Source: Holothuria scabra (Eukaryota; Echinodermata; Holothuroidea; Aspidochirotida; Holothuriidae). From it: DNA of 64,000 nt. The stretch covers positions 4,981,547 through 5,045,546 of the forward strand of contig CM074193.1 of NCBI GenBank assembly GCA_037179385.1, given 5' to 3'. The notes under the pieces were generated by a model, which saw only the letters and a program-made list of their open reading frames with translations, was not told the origin of the DNA and did not search any database. The position numbers were made by a program, and so were the translations under genes. Of this stretch, positions 36,975-51,194 are shown one piece after another; within the stretch, counting starts at the first letter, position 1; every line of letters begins with the position of its first letter.

Positions 36975-39394
36975 CTGTTACCAAAACATCTCTTTTATTT
37001 TAGAAGAAACTAACTTTCCCTGGACATTTTTGCAAATGCGCATTTTTTTTCTGACATGTTCATCATGTTCATAAATGAAGTCCAAGCCTTAAATTTGGAT
37101 CGAGTTAAAAATTACTGTCCCAAAACACCGAACGTAAGCTTCCGTCGATCCATACATTACATTTCATTTTTACCAAGTTTCTTCATTCTTCCTACTGGCA
37201 AGTAAGTACTCCATCCATAGGATACACTTTTCCCATGCTCCTTTCCAGCAAAAACAAAGGGCAACTATAAAAGGGAGCACAGCACATGAGCTGCCTCACA
37301 ATATCATCATCAAACAGTATCACACAAATTGCGACATCTTTAGTTTTTAAATTTAAACATGGCAACATTTTAACAAACGGCTCCTTTAAACTTCTGAAAC
37401 CGTCACCTCTTCCATTTCCACCAGATACTTGCTATGGACATCGTATTTCTATATGGATGTACTGTGTTGTGTGCATTTCAATCCAGGTGTGCTTACTGTC
37501 CTCTGCATAAGACAGGTATTAGCAAGAACCCTTTTCATTTACCACTGCAATTACTCCAGCTATCATCTTTTCACACAGGTCTGAGTCAATACATGATCCC
37601 TTTTGTGAAGGTTATAATAGAGGGCTCCATTTTGCCCTCAAGGGTGGGGGTAAAAATCAATGTTCACTACTCAAGCCAACTGGAGCCTGACTGTGCATTG
37701 TGATGGTATAATCAACAAATTTACCTTGGAACAACTCTATGGAGGTGCTGTACATTTAACCCAGCTCAACAAACTTTATCTTGATACCACACATAAACAG
37801 TCTAATGCCAAACTATTAAACTGTAACACACAAATAAGAGTCGAAAACAAATGAAGGGTCACCTATACAACAGATGGAGAGAGTTGGTACAAAAGAGCAG
37901 AAAGCTGCCACTAAGAGTGACAGCTCCCTGAATAGAAGCAATAGATATATACCTTAAAGTGCAGCTCAAGTCAAAAATTTCTAAAATATATCAGTCTAAA
38001 ACAGTATGAATAATTAATTCTTATAGTTCCACTCCAATCTTCATAGGATGTTCTTGAGCTGAGATGAAAAATGTTGAAGTTTATTCACTCAACTTTAAAT
38101 GGTACATTGTACAGCAATTTGTGATGTCATCGCTGTACTACTCATATTACACTCTTTGTATTTCTTTGTTTTCTGAAAGGTACTGAATCTTGTACCAAGG
38201 GGTGATAGCACTCATGGAGTGATGTAACTTATTAAGCCTTCTGTGTGCAACATGCTATGCAAGCAAACCAGCAGCATGTTCAAGGTCATATGAACATTTT
38301 CAATTTTAAAGCAAAACAAAGGAGGTCATGTGAGTTGTACAATGAGAAAGTCACAAATTCTATGTACTTATTTCTTTTGATTAAATAAATTTCAACATCT
38401 TGGCTTCAAAAATGTCCCACAAAGATGGAAGTTGGACTTTTAGAAGTTGTTTTTCATACTGCTTAATACATATTTTTGAATATTTTGACTTGAGGTACAC
38501 TTTAGCTAATATCAATTTTCTGACACGAGTAGCGTTGTGTACTCCATTTTATTCTTGTACCAGTTACTTCTTTCCATCTTTCTACTGGTATTTTATTTTG
38601 TACGATGTACTTGGCAGCATTTTGATTTTTAATTTCTATTGTCAAAGTAAATCCCTTTCATAAACCTCTTTTAAATGACATACTTCTTTGTTTGAACATT
38701 AAATTTCTCTTTCTTTCTTTCATGTATTATTCTTCATTTGTGTAACTTTTAAAATCTTATGTTTTTGGTCACCATTTTTATTTTTGCCTTTTAACCCAGG
38801 GCCCCAGGAAAGAGTACTTTGAAGTTGACTTAAAAGGGAAAAAAAATATGAATGGACATACTGCCTTAACAATTCAAGTAGCTGAAAACCACCAAAGAAA
38901 TTACTCATTTGGAGTAAAATCAGTTATTAGCTTTATGTTTAAACTTATATTTTTAAAGTGGGGAACATCTAGCAGCGGGATAATATGAGGTAAATGGTAC
39001 ATCAAGTTCACTTCCTAAAGCAGCTTTACAGTTTCAGCATTGTGGTCAGTGAAGTACAAGCCTCAATTCATCCTTTTAAAGCTATAGCATCCTTAAACGT
39101 TTGTAGCTATTATCAAGGAGTTACCACCACTGAAGGTAGTAACTCCACAGTATAATCATGCAGACTTCATCAAATAGTAATCAATGAAACAATGACACAT
39201 CACCATTTTTCCAAAAATTCCTATACATGAAAAACACAATAGGAAAATAAAATCTATACACCTGCTACTCCTCTGTCCTCTTGAAGACACAGTACAATTC
39301 CAAGTTTCACCTGATGACTAGTGTAAGTAGATTAAGAGCTACCAAGAATAATTATCTTTGTTGTCGTCAAGAGTTTTGACTACATCCTATCTAC
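36975..39394 (-). other. Intron 2 of the RhoGEF-like gene
   Basis: About 2.4 kb, the shortest intron in the model. Nothing recognisable inside. Confidence 0.55.
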
Positions 39395-39538
39395 CTTTGT
39401 TATAGACAAATCAAGTAATGCTTCATTGATTTCATGAAAGCATTGGAGTATCAGTAGGTGGAGATACTGTGGTAATGGCCATAACCTTGGAGCAGGATTT
39501 AGCTGTGGATTCCAATTGATTAGATCTGCATCATCAAG
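39395..39538 (-). CDS. Exon 2 of putative RhoGEF: Trp/Pro-rich then helical segment
   Basis: Bounded by acceptor CTTCTTAG and donor ACAAAG|GTAGAT, this 144-base exon encodes 48 codons in phase 0 at both ends. It begins LDDADLINWNPQLNP, has a Pro/Trp patch (APRLWPLPQY), and continues as a likely amphipathic helix (LHLLILQCFHEINEALLDL). The other two frames are interrupted by stops. The peptide looks strongly protein-like, but I cannot place it in a named domain. It may be the region just before a DH domain or part of an unusual first DH helix. Confidence 0.7.
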
Positions 39539-42500
39539 CTAAGAAGAATGAATTTTCACAAGATGGAGTTCAATTTTGAAAGGAAAGATTACACAAGTCA
39601 ATGGTTGCCAATACCATAAAGAGCAGCTTCCAATTGAAGTATTGAGCAGTGTCAAACTGAATTTCTTTTTTCTGGCCTTTTCGCGGAAAAAGAGGATTAA
39701 GGTCAAAGGCTTGTTACAAGTAATATATATCAAATTGATCAGTTCCTTTAAAAATTCTGATTACTTTAAATTCTTTTTACTTATTATAATAATCCAAACA
39801 CTTCAGAACTGATTGTCCTCAAAAATTCTGATCACATGACTAGTTTTGGCTTGCAGAACGGGAAGATGAAAACAATGTGAGTAACATTGCAGTTGACTGT
39901 GACGCTGGTGGAGGTGCATAGTCAACAATAAATCTAGTAAGAAATCTCTAAATTTGGCAATGTAAAACAGATCTCTCAAATTTTGAAATTTGAAAGTTAA
40001 ATATGAAAGCAGAATTTTATGACTATAGATAGACTGGAATCTCAGAAACTCAAATGGATTAACACAATGAGCCCACCTACTCTAGGCCAGTGCAAGCTTT
40101 GAATGCATATAATCCTAGTGTCCCCGTATTTCAATTTTCAGAATCTGGACACTGATAGGCAGAGAGCCTATCTTAGGCTTAATGATTATATCTCATCATC
40201 AACCCTAAATTAGAAATGGCTCCGTTCAATCATGTGACAATAAATTTTGTTACTGGCCTGCTGGATTCATCGACAACAAATCATTAGTTTGCTATTATAA
40301 GACAATGTGTTTGTGAAAAAACATAATGAAAAACAATGCGTTTGTTGAACCAATAAGGCAGGATCTTTAAGATTAAGCAAAATCTCTCAAGAATAAAGGA
40401 TATATAGTTTAAAACTTGACACAGCCAGGGCACCATGCAAAAGTTAAATCTTTTAGGGGGTCCAAACTTAGGGCGACAAAAAATCCATACCTGTGATAAA
40501 AAACTGGAAAGTTTTCAAGTTACATTGCAAACATTATAGTAAAATTTTTGACAGAACTTGCACTTAATCATTTATTCCAATAATTACACCTGTGAAAGGT
40601 TTCCAATACATTTTCAGACTATATTTTCATGACATCTGTGACAACATTGGAGTCCTTGACAAAATTGGGAGATTATTACTCCTAATGAGCACAAATACCT
40701 ACTACAGTATGGACATGGGCTAGTAGATCAGCTTCACATTAAATATATGAATTATCTGTATGCATGAAATGTATGAATGAATCTTATACTCCTACATGAT
40801 ATAACTTCCACCTTTTACTAGAGGTTCCAATGTTTTCCAAACTGACACATGCCTCAAATCCTAGTTTCCTTTCAACCATCAAAAACTTGACTTTTCATGA
40901 CTGTACACCACAACATCTGACATAAACCAGGAACCGGTAATTGTGATGTTTGAGACAGAGGCCCTTAATTTCTTAAGCCAGTTATCCAAAATGCATCAAC
41001 GGAATGTCCTTGTATTAACCATGTACTAGAGATCAAGAACCTTTCAAGTTCAATGTCTTTCCTGGCCCCATGAGTCAATGGAAACTATAAGGGAAATAAT
41101 TAATTTGGGTAATTTTGGGGACAAGAAAAGACAGAGGTATGCTACCAAATGACCACTATGCATGAAGGTTTAAGTTACAGTTAAATGTGTTGTCTGAGAC
41201 CTGCATGACAGTTTCACCTTCACATATTTTCACTCTCCTAAGATCCAGTCATTCAGAGAAAATGAACAGATACCCAGGTATGCAGGCTTACTAAGGGATG
41301 TATTCTTAATAAAGACTGAGGTTGTCCACAACACTATGAGTATATGAATGTTGGGTGGGAGGGAGGCAATCTGCTCCACCCTCCTAATACCCGCAATCTT
41401 GAATGATGTTATTGACAAAAGATGTCACAATCACATCAGGGCTCTTTTGATACCAGGAAGACAGATATAAATTTTCAAAGCATAAAACCATTGCAGTTAT
41501 TTAAAAACTTTGTGGACCATGGCACAAAAATTAAAAATGTTTTGTAAAGTGAAGCCAAAGAGAAGGAAGTTACTTAGACTAACAGCTCATCAGCCATGGC
41601 TTTCTTTCTTTTTTTCTTCTTTTTTTTTTGAAGCACTGGAGATATGTAAAGGCACCACAGCATGCCTAATTATTAAAGCCTTCAAAACTTCAAATAACCA
41701 CTCTCCTGACAGGTGTGGATCACCTGAAAAATGTTTCATCAAAATTTGAGCACTCGCATCCATTTTACCTGAAGGCCTACATGGTTGTCACTGCTACAGG
41801 TAGAAGCTAAGCACCTGCATCAACATAAAACCACAGTAACATACAGTAGACAAGCTAAAACACCAATAATTCCTACATGAAAACTACAACAGCATGACTT
41901 GACTTTGCCCATAACAGACCCTGGAGGACAAAAAATTTCATCCCAAGATACCCCAACATGCAGATGAGAACTTAAACCGCAGGGAAGACTGAAATAACAC
42001 TTGTGCAATAGAGAAGCTTGTTAAGGCGGGCTACGATTCAAGTGTGACTATTACAAACCACACTCAGTGGGAAACTGACATCGTGCAATGATGACCTGAA
42101 AACACCCAATTTGAGACATACCAACTCATGAAAAAAGTGTAACTGAAAATAAAATTTATCGTCAATATTTGCTAACAATAGCCCCCATTATGTATGACAG
42201 GCTTGTGAGCTAATTACTGTGGTCCTCCACACAAGCATCAGTGGGGAGTCTTAATTTCCTTGAAAAGTGACTAGTTTGGTGTCTGAGGAAGACTTTTTAT
42301 GAGTAATGCATTAATGAGACAGACAGATATCCAATTTTATTGGGAGATGACTGGCCTAGAAATCTTCTGCAAAAGTGTGTTTCAAGCTAACAGATATTCA
42401 CCTGAAATGACCAGATTGCTGTGTGACATAGGACAGTTAAGGCTTGAAAGAAATGAAAAAATCATGAATTTAGGAATATTTGTGTTCCACATGAAGTTTT

Positions 42501-44724
42501 TCAAAAGATTGCAGTGGGCCTATTTGACTTCCATCCTTGAGACTATTTCCAGGGCAATCCCCTCTGACTTCCAAGTGCCTTGCTGACCCTTTTCAATAAT
42601 ACAGTACATAATTATAAGAAATAATGTGCTGCTTTCAGCTCAGCCACCCTGGCTGTGGTACAACTGATAAATCCAAAAGACTTCCTGTCCTTTCATTTAT
42701 TTGGAGGTGGACAACAAGCAGCCTAAGCTTGTACCTACCCACTTTACTTCAAAACTTATGGGAAACAGTAAAAAAAATTCCAGACAAAGCAAGTGATTAC
42801 AATCTGGAAATATGGGAATATTTTTCAAATTTCTTTTCTATGCAACCCCTTAGTCCCCATGGCCACTATTACATGTTTTGACCTATGAAGGAGAAACCAT
42901 CTATCTTTGCCAATATTTAGGAAACTACCATATTATCAAACTGGATATTTCATATTAAGGTAAATATTCAGCACAACCATGCACTTCTGATTTCCTATTT
43001 GGAATATTAATCATGACTACCTTTCCTTCTTAAATGGGAAGATAGTTGAACAAGAAAATTTACTTTTTTCAAAAAAATATAATATTAGCCCTCCATGCTA
43101 CTTTCCACTTGAGGAAACATATCACTTAGGTGAAAACTAAATCAATGCCAAGCAACTGCATCCTGTGGAAGGATGTTACCCTGCAAACAGGGAACAGCAT
43201 TAAATATGAACCTAAAATGAACAAGAATTAAAGGTCACCTGAAGATATCAATTGTTTCTGCTGTGTCTTTAGCATGCAAGTTTTGAGTTAAACTTGCCAA
43301 CGAAATATTTTTACTCTTTTTTAAAGCCTCAAACAAATTCAAATAAATTCACATGCAGAACTGTTTGACTTTTGTACTTAAACAAGACACCAGCACTTCC
43401 AAAAATGTTATTTTCCAAAGCTAGCTCTATACATGGTATCTAGTACATATGCACTTCATAAATACTATTCTTACTTCAAGAATAGGCCTCAATTGAAATA
43501 TAAATTAAAACATTTTAAGATAGAAACAATGATTTTTGTGAAAATTTTCATTCTTCTATTTTGAACATTTCCTCAGACATAAAAATATTAGAAGCCAAAT
43601 TATTCCTTTCCTTAAACAACACTTTACAATGATGTAACAATTGCCAAAGAAAGAAGTTCTATTTTAGAAGCACACTAGCATTATAGCAACAGAGGGGGCC
43701 CTTTACTCTTCCTTCATGCTCATATTCTTCATAGAAGGTGGGTTAAAGAGTAATTGCATCGTATATTTTTACTGTTCAGGAGCAAAACAGCATTATCATC
43801 TAGAAGCAATTGTCACTGCATGAGTTAATCATGCCTCCCAGGGTCCATACCATTTTGAAACACTTCATTCCTCTGACCTCATAAATTTTCAATTCATAAT
43901 CAGGCATATTTTTGCCATTTTGTCTGGAAAGTGAGACCAGAAATAAACAGAGATATAGAGCTGGAAAGAAGACAAAGAAATCTCATTTACCTCCATCAAT
44001 CATGTACTATACTGACTTTTCATTCCTTCTTTCATTCAAGCAAAGCACAATCATAAACAGTATTGTGTAAGTGCACTGTTCCATAATATGGACAGATTGT
44101 TTCCTCTTCATAGATAGCACTTCTGTCTCACCTGTGTAGTACAGATTTCTATCTATCTCATTATCTGCCATGATATTTATAGCTTTACGCAAGATTCTCA
44201 AATATCATGAAAAATATTTCAAACCAAACATGTGATTATCAGATCTGAAGAATTGCTACAGTAACTTCAAAACAAACAGGCATTTAGTGTACACTAATTG
44301 GTTTTACAATTGCCTTGATTAAACTCCCTGGAGTTAGATGAAGGAAAAGGTCATCAATGCCAAGGTCATGGGTAAGATGGGGTGCATTTAAAGAGGCATA
44401 GGATTGCTGGGAACAGGATGCAACCTGGATAAGTGTATCTCTTTCAAATGTTTGCGACAGGAATGGATGGAAAAAAAAAGGAAGCTGAAAGAGTCTTATG
44501 TAGAAAATGTGGACATTTGGATAGCAGTTCAGACTTAGCAGGGAAATAACCCCTTTTGAAAATGAATTTGCTAAAGAAATGATGACCAAATCAAACCCTG
44601 GCTGCATGGTGACAAAGATAATAACAGAAGTCCCTACTATCAAGGCTTCCTGTGAGGCCACTCCTGGTTTGTGAGCTCTGAGCCCTCAACATTTTACAAC
44701 TTTGCTATTCTTGCATCAAGCTCT

Positions 44725-45030
44725 TTAAAGGACCAATCCTCTCACCTTGAACTACATTTTCTGTAGGATTTATCCAAATTCTCAACTGGCTCAGCTGTTT
44801 GATTGACAGCTTATTCAAACAATGCAGAGTACCAAAGCTTATATTGCACAGCATACACTGTTCTGAGAGAGTTTTGATTATACACATTGAGCTTTTTATA
44901 CTCCCCCTGAAGCAATAAACTGAGATTGTGTTTGGGATGAGGATGAATTTCAGACAATTGTGGGAGGGGCTTAAGTAAGCAGGATAGGAGAATTAATACT
45001 TTTTGGGATGATAGAACTAGGCCTTTTCAA
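44725..45030 (+). mobile_element. TTAA miniature element, full-length copy
   Basis: Begins TTAAAGGACCAATCCTCTCA, holds the core GTTTGATTGACAGC, CAAACAATGCAGAGTACCAA, GAAGCAATAAACTGAG and GTGGGAGGGGCTTAAGTAAG, and ends AGGCCTTTTCAA, where the right TTAA has become TCAA. Confidence 0.85.
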
Positions 45031-46044
45031 GCTCTTAACTGACAATTTGCATACATGCCTTACTATTCATTTTGAAAATAAAAAAAATTTCTTCCAAGTG
45101 ATGATGGATGGGATTTTATCATTTGTCACACTTTCATTACAACTTAACAAAGGAATATCAGAACTTTCAAATACAAAATCAGGAATGTACCAAAAGTTGG
45201 TACCAATATGGAACTTTAGAGTATTTAAATAGAATGAATGATCATATACTGTACTTACTGCTGATCTATGGGCTCTCGTGCAATAGCAAGTGGATACATG
45301 CACAGTAATATTTGACAGGACAAGGTACAATGCAAGTTCATTGGCAGAGGGGACAATTCAATATTGTCAAGGACCAAGCAGACATTCCAAACAAATAGGT
45401 ATGGAGATAATTGAGATAGTATGATAAGAATGAAAACAAAAATACATGTTGATCTTTAAAAAAAATACAACCAATTACCAAGCTCTTTTCAATCAGAGTT
45501 TTCCAAAGGTTGAGTTGGCATACTAATAAATGAATCCAAACAGGTTTATGCAGGTAGAAAGAGGAAGTTAAGTTTTAAGCTTGATTTGAAACCAAGGCCA
45601 GCTATGTCAACATGAAACTGAAAGTTGTATTGTTCAGTTCAAACTTCATGTATTTCATCTGTCATGGACCTCCATGGATCATTCATAAATACACTGGCCT
45701 GATATTCTTGCAGTAAAGTTTAAAAAAAGCAACTTATGAAGTACAATCACCCATCACTGAGCAGGCTACGAGGAGTGCGAGATCCCCTTGTCCAAGCCTA
45801 CTTCTATAGCAGCTATTATTACTGCATTGACATTGGAATCCACAATTACAATAACATAACATATTAGAAGGATACGAGATCCCCTTTTCAAATGAGCATC
45901 AAACAATACAGTTTGAAAAAACATATATGCAGTACATGCTGTCCAAGAAAGTTGCAATTTTCCAGCCAGGACAGTTAAAAACCAATCCTTTTCCAGATAA
46001 TGTCAAAATGCAGAAAACAGCAATGAAATAACAAACATCACCAG

Positions 46045-46201
46045 TTATCACAACCCAGTACCAGCACATGCTGGGTAATATAAGCTTTGGTTCTCAGCAT
46101 TGTTTGAACTAGCAGCCAATCAAAGAGTTGAGGGGCCAATAGAGAATTTCTCTGGACTACTACAAAAATTGTAATTTGGGATGAGAGGACAATCCCTTTA
46201 A
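46045..46201 (-). mobile_element. TTAA miniature element, partial copy, reverse orientation
   Basis: About half of the element: TAATATAAGCTTTGGT, CAGCATTGTTTGAACTAGC, CCAATCAAAGAGTTGAG, GGACTACTACAAA and the end GATGAGAGGACAATCCCTTT with TTAA. The other half is missing. Confidence 0.75.
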
Positions 46202-49200
46202 AATAACTCAAATTCCCTGGTTTGTAAGTCTATGAACCTCCATTTAAACCACCAAATCCTCCATTGCCTGCAATTAAGACTTGGAAATTGGTGAAGCAAG
46301 ATCCTCACTTTGAACACTCCCATTCACATGACATTATACCCTTTTTTGGCCCTCAAACTCAAATGTTATGTAAGTAAACAGGATCTAAGGAGGGGCTGTG
46401 GGGCTATCTACATTACTAAAAATACAAGGGCTCCCTCCTTCTTTTCCCACAACAGAAAGGTTCTGACAGGCCAAGGAAAACATTCACTTGCTCATAAAAA
46501 ATTTGTTCTGATCAACTTTAAAACCGCCAAACGATACAACTCCATAAATCTCAATTCACGATGCTTTGAGAAGATGAAACTATTGCAAGGTGTTTTGTGA
46601 AGGACAAGTTTGATAACAACTAGAGCTACGGTACTTTCTCTTATTCTCTGTGAGCCACATTGGTGGGTTTTAACATGAACATTTCCTAGGAGGAAAAAGG
46701 ACCTTTCTGTTCACACCAAGGCAATACTGGTTCACACACACAGCTGGAACAGCAGACAATTTGAACTTGTCTTGTACTTTGAAAAATAGGCATTTTTTAG
46801 TCTTGCATATCCTGTGCTATGAACCCAAGTCCATCTTGTTTAAGTTTTGCAAAGACTTGTCTATTTTCAGCACACAGCTGGGTACCTATGCTAACGACAC
46901 AGGTGGGCAAAACTGCAATAAATGGCACACATACTATGTTTAAGATATGAGGCTGAAAAAGTGAACAAACGGAGCAGGTTCTGCAACATTCACTTTTTTC
47001 CTATCAAATGAATCTACAGGGACATATAACTATAAAATAGGCCATATATTACTTTGGGGGCACAAGCTTTGATGAATCACAGTCAAAAGGGACCTAAATG
47101 ACTGATTAAGTGCTCAACACATTTAGAAGCATATGTTAAAACCATTAACAGAAAATAGAAGAGGTGTACTGCTGTGGCGCCCTCACCAGGATGTGCCATA
47201 ACATCTGCATGATGTGCCAATTTATTTGAGCAAATAAATTAAAAGAAAAATAATTTTACAAGTTTAAAACTGGACAAACTTACAAAAATTTTGATGTATC
47301 TAAAAGCTAGAACCTAAAAATGTTATTCTGATATGATCAATGAGTACTGTTTAACTGGACAAATGTGCTTAACCCTACCACCACCTTCCAAGTACCACTG
47401 AAGTACTACTTCCATCCGAGTGGCAGCTTCCTCTTCCATGTTCTACATAGCTGATGCACACTCTTGAGGGAACTTAGTCACCTACTGTAAGTTGGTCACG
47501 TATTGGTGGTTGCTCACTTGAGGTGCTTCTTCATATGGAAGATTTATTCCCTCATACAACAGCTGCCAGATTTTATCATTCTTCCCAAAGTTTTGACAAT
47601 AAACATGATCTTTTACAACCTCCTGGCTTTGAAAATACAAGTTTCTTTATATTCTCATGACCCCCCAAAAATAGGAGCTCTAACTTCAGATGTGAAAGTT
47701 GAATAAGAGCAGCGTGAATTGCTCAATCTAGTTTGTGGAAGGGATGAATCTACTGACAGCCATGACTTGAAATCTCATAAAATGAGTAAGCCTCACTGTA
47801 AAGTCACACATATGAAGTAAATCACATGCCCCTGTAAACTTGACAACTACTGGACAAAATGCCTGAAGGGGCAGCAAGTCCTTCCTGTGAAAGTAATTTG
47901 ATTATAAAGCTTGAGCAACTTTAGAAGGGAACAAAACACATGACTGGTCAATCAGTGGACCCATTGATCCAATTAATAATACCAGAAACCAGATGGATAA
48001 GAATAAGAAACAAAGAAAGGATTCAGCTGTTCTTTGTGATCAAAAGAAAGTTCCCATGGAAATAGGTGTGAAAGAGAATTCCAAAATAGTCTGTTTTTGT
48101 TCTGCTTATCACCTAAATTGCATGAAATCCTATAAATGAATATCCTGAGTGGTTTTCTTGGCCCTTAAATATACAACTGAATAAGAAAAGACAGGTAAAT
48201 AGGTATTAAAATCATACCAGATAAGAGAGGGGCAATGTAGATCAGTGATCACTGAACCCTGAAAATCACCCTTAAAGAGAAAATGCAATGTTTGTGAATG
48301 GCTCTTGACAGTCATGTGACAATGTGCTTTTCACTCAATTATGAAATGTACAAGTAGTGTTATCTTAACCTTCAATATTGAATGTTTAAGCCTTAAAACA
48401 TTCCAAAAGCTTCTTGGAAGGAAAACGATAGAAGAAAGTGAAATTTAGTAGTTGTTTTAAATTATTTTGGGGAGACTGCTCTTGACCTTTAAACTTTCAA
48501 ATACTTCTGAAAAGATGATGGGATTCCCATTGCACAAGGTTTTTGTTGGGGGGGGGGGTTGGAGAGGAAAGTGATGGCTATAAGGAAACATGAAATCACC
48601 CAAATATGGAGTGTAGTCTATTTCAGGGATGGCTCTTAAAAATTATGGAACAACATTTTTCCCACTGAATTGTTACAGTACATTCATGAGGAGAAAAATC
48701 CCCATTGTTTATTTAGGATGTGCAATATTTAATCCCTGAAATATCATGAATGGTACTTGAAAGAGAAATAAGAAATTTGGGAGATCATTGTAGTTGAGTG
48801 CAAAGGAGACAATGCATACTCTCTGTAGTGTTTGACGGTTAGTACAAGGAAATTCAAGCCTTTCCAGTTTTCAAGTAGTGGCATCTACCCACATCCACTG
48901 TTTCCTCTTAGAAATTTAACATTGGGTCAATCCACTCAGTATGAGAAAATTTGACTCATTGGAAATTTCAGTTTTGTGGAACTGTACGCATATCAAATAT
49001 TTAAAAAAATTTAACCCTCCTTTTTCATTTTTTCAAACAAACATCAGTACATCAAGTTGACAAGCCATTGCATCTAAATGGCATTATAGCAGCTTAATAG
49101 TGTCAACACTGACCACACCAGTGTTTCCAAATACTATACACACAAATGCCAATTTAAAATTTAGCCACTGAAGGAATTGCAATGGTTCAACAGCATCAAC

Positions 49201-51194
49201 AAAGAGAAAAAGAGATTTATAAAAAAAAAATAATCTCAATACACAGGAAACTTTTGAAGTACAAAATATCTTTCACACTCATAAAAAGTACAGGGAATTC
49301 CATGGTGAAAAGGTCTGGAACTAAATTTAAAAGTTTACCAACTAATTGCATCCTGAATGGGGCTCACTTTCAATTCGTATTTGCCATTTTCGAGACCTGG
49401 GAATTTTGCTAAAGCAGTACGAAGCCATTGTTATTTATCAGCCCACAAGTTCAAATACACACTTTACTTAATTGTTCCTTCATGGAGGTACAATTGTGAC
49501 CCTGTTTTTTCACCAGTATAAGCATCCCCAGGCTCCACGACCAGAATGATAGTCCTGGTAATTGTGGTATAACTGGTAAACACAGTGGATACTACTTAAA
49601 CATAGTACAGACACTTGATTTAAGGGCAGGCAGACACCACAACCAGGACCAGAAATCTGCAGGGTATCTCAGCAAGGCTGTCAAATCTCATTAACAAAAT
49701 GGTAGTTGTCCTCATGTGAGGCCACAGGCACTTACAAAATTAGGCTTTGAAAAGCAAAGTGTGCACATTTCCTTTCTCAATTGATATTATCAAAACACTT
49801 TCTGTGTGAAAAAATATCCTTACAGGTGCTAAAAAAATCTGGGTAGTTTTAAACCAAAGGAACATAAATATGGAAGTGGTAACTCTCGGCTCAAAATGTG
49901 AACTTATATTACTCTAAAAGTCTACTTCTCAAATCCAAATTCTTAAAGAAACATTTTTTGCATTTGATTCCTCAATAAGAATACATGGAAATTTTCTGAA
50001 AAAAAGGAAAAGAAGGAGATATGAGGGAAAACCAGAAGGTTGGGAGAAGTTGCTGTCCAGTAATTTCAGACTCGTGGTCTCATTGCAACTCAAAGAGGGT
50101 AAACCTCTACACTATAAAGGAATCAGGACAAAGAGGCCTTGATCAGGTCATAAACAAACAGCAAAATATTGTAATTAACAGGGTTGTAGCAAAAATGGTC
50201 TGTGAGTAATTGCAATGACCCTCACTGGGTTTTTGTCTACCAAACTTGTGCTACAATGAAGCCCCTGCAGTATTCTCAAATTTCCACCGATTTTGCCATA
50301 AATGAGCTTGAAATTTACCAACAAATCTCTTATCCAGCAATTCCCAACCTTTTAAATCCAAAATTTGTCTTAACATTCTTCACCAACTGATGGTGGTGCT
50401 ACTGTGATAGTCATTATTGCAAATTGCGCTTTACACTCAGATCTTTCCAACTACAACCCTGCATGTAATTGTTTATTAAGTTCCAAAATTTGTTCAGGAA
50501 AACTTCAATCATGACAACCCTCTCAAGAGCAAACCTTCCTCTATTATCACAAGGTTAACAAACACCACCTACTGTACACTTAGAGACAAAGTAAAAATAG
50601 CTCAATTATCAGCATGGCTTCCACTTTCCTTATCTCATTCCTTCACTCTTTTTCCATACTTAAGCAGATACACAAAGTGTGCATAAATATTGCAAATAAC
50701 TAAAGCAATAAGTCGACTTAGCTTTAAGGGACAATGCAGTAAGTTCCCTACATTGAAATGGTTCCTACTGAACATGTGGAAACTTCTTACTTGCTAAATT
50801 CTGAAAAAGTGAGCTCCTAAGACAACCTTAGTTTGTATTACATTCACTTCCTAAATCTGAAGAGATTTTTTGTGCAAATTAGAAAACACTGACATTTTGG
50901 TTATCTTCCTAATGCTATTTTGGAGTGAGATGGCAATAATTGCTATCATTAGGGGTGTGGTTAAACTTACACAATACAGACAACTTCGAAACTATAAACA
51001 ACTTCAAAAAAGGATCTTATCAGGACAATGAATAAATGACAGCATCAACTACAGCAAAACTAGAAACTTTTACAACATCATCCCTGTTTTAATTACTACA
51101 TCTTAACAGACACATCAGAAATTGAGCAAATAAAGACATCACATTCCATGTTCACTTTCATGAAATAAAGTTGAAGGACAACCTCCATACCTAC

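Larger units (their letters stand above)
39539..51194 (-). other. Intron 1 of the RhoGEF-like gene
   Basis: About 11.7 kb. Contains one full and one partial TTAA element. Exon-like signals at 41.77 kb and 44.12 kb have usable donors but phases that do not fit exons 1 and 2. A 125-codon frame at 44284-44661 is of a length expected about once by chance in this window. Confidence 0.5.

Noticed and set aside
42299..42881. Two plus-strand frames of 95 and 85 codons close together
   Set aside because: No recognised motif, different frames, no clear splice link; treated as chance.
44284..44661. 125-codon minus-strand frame in intron 1
   Set aside because: No family resemblance and no splice sites that fit exons 1 and 2.
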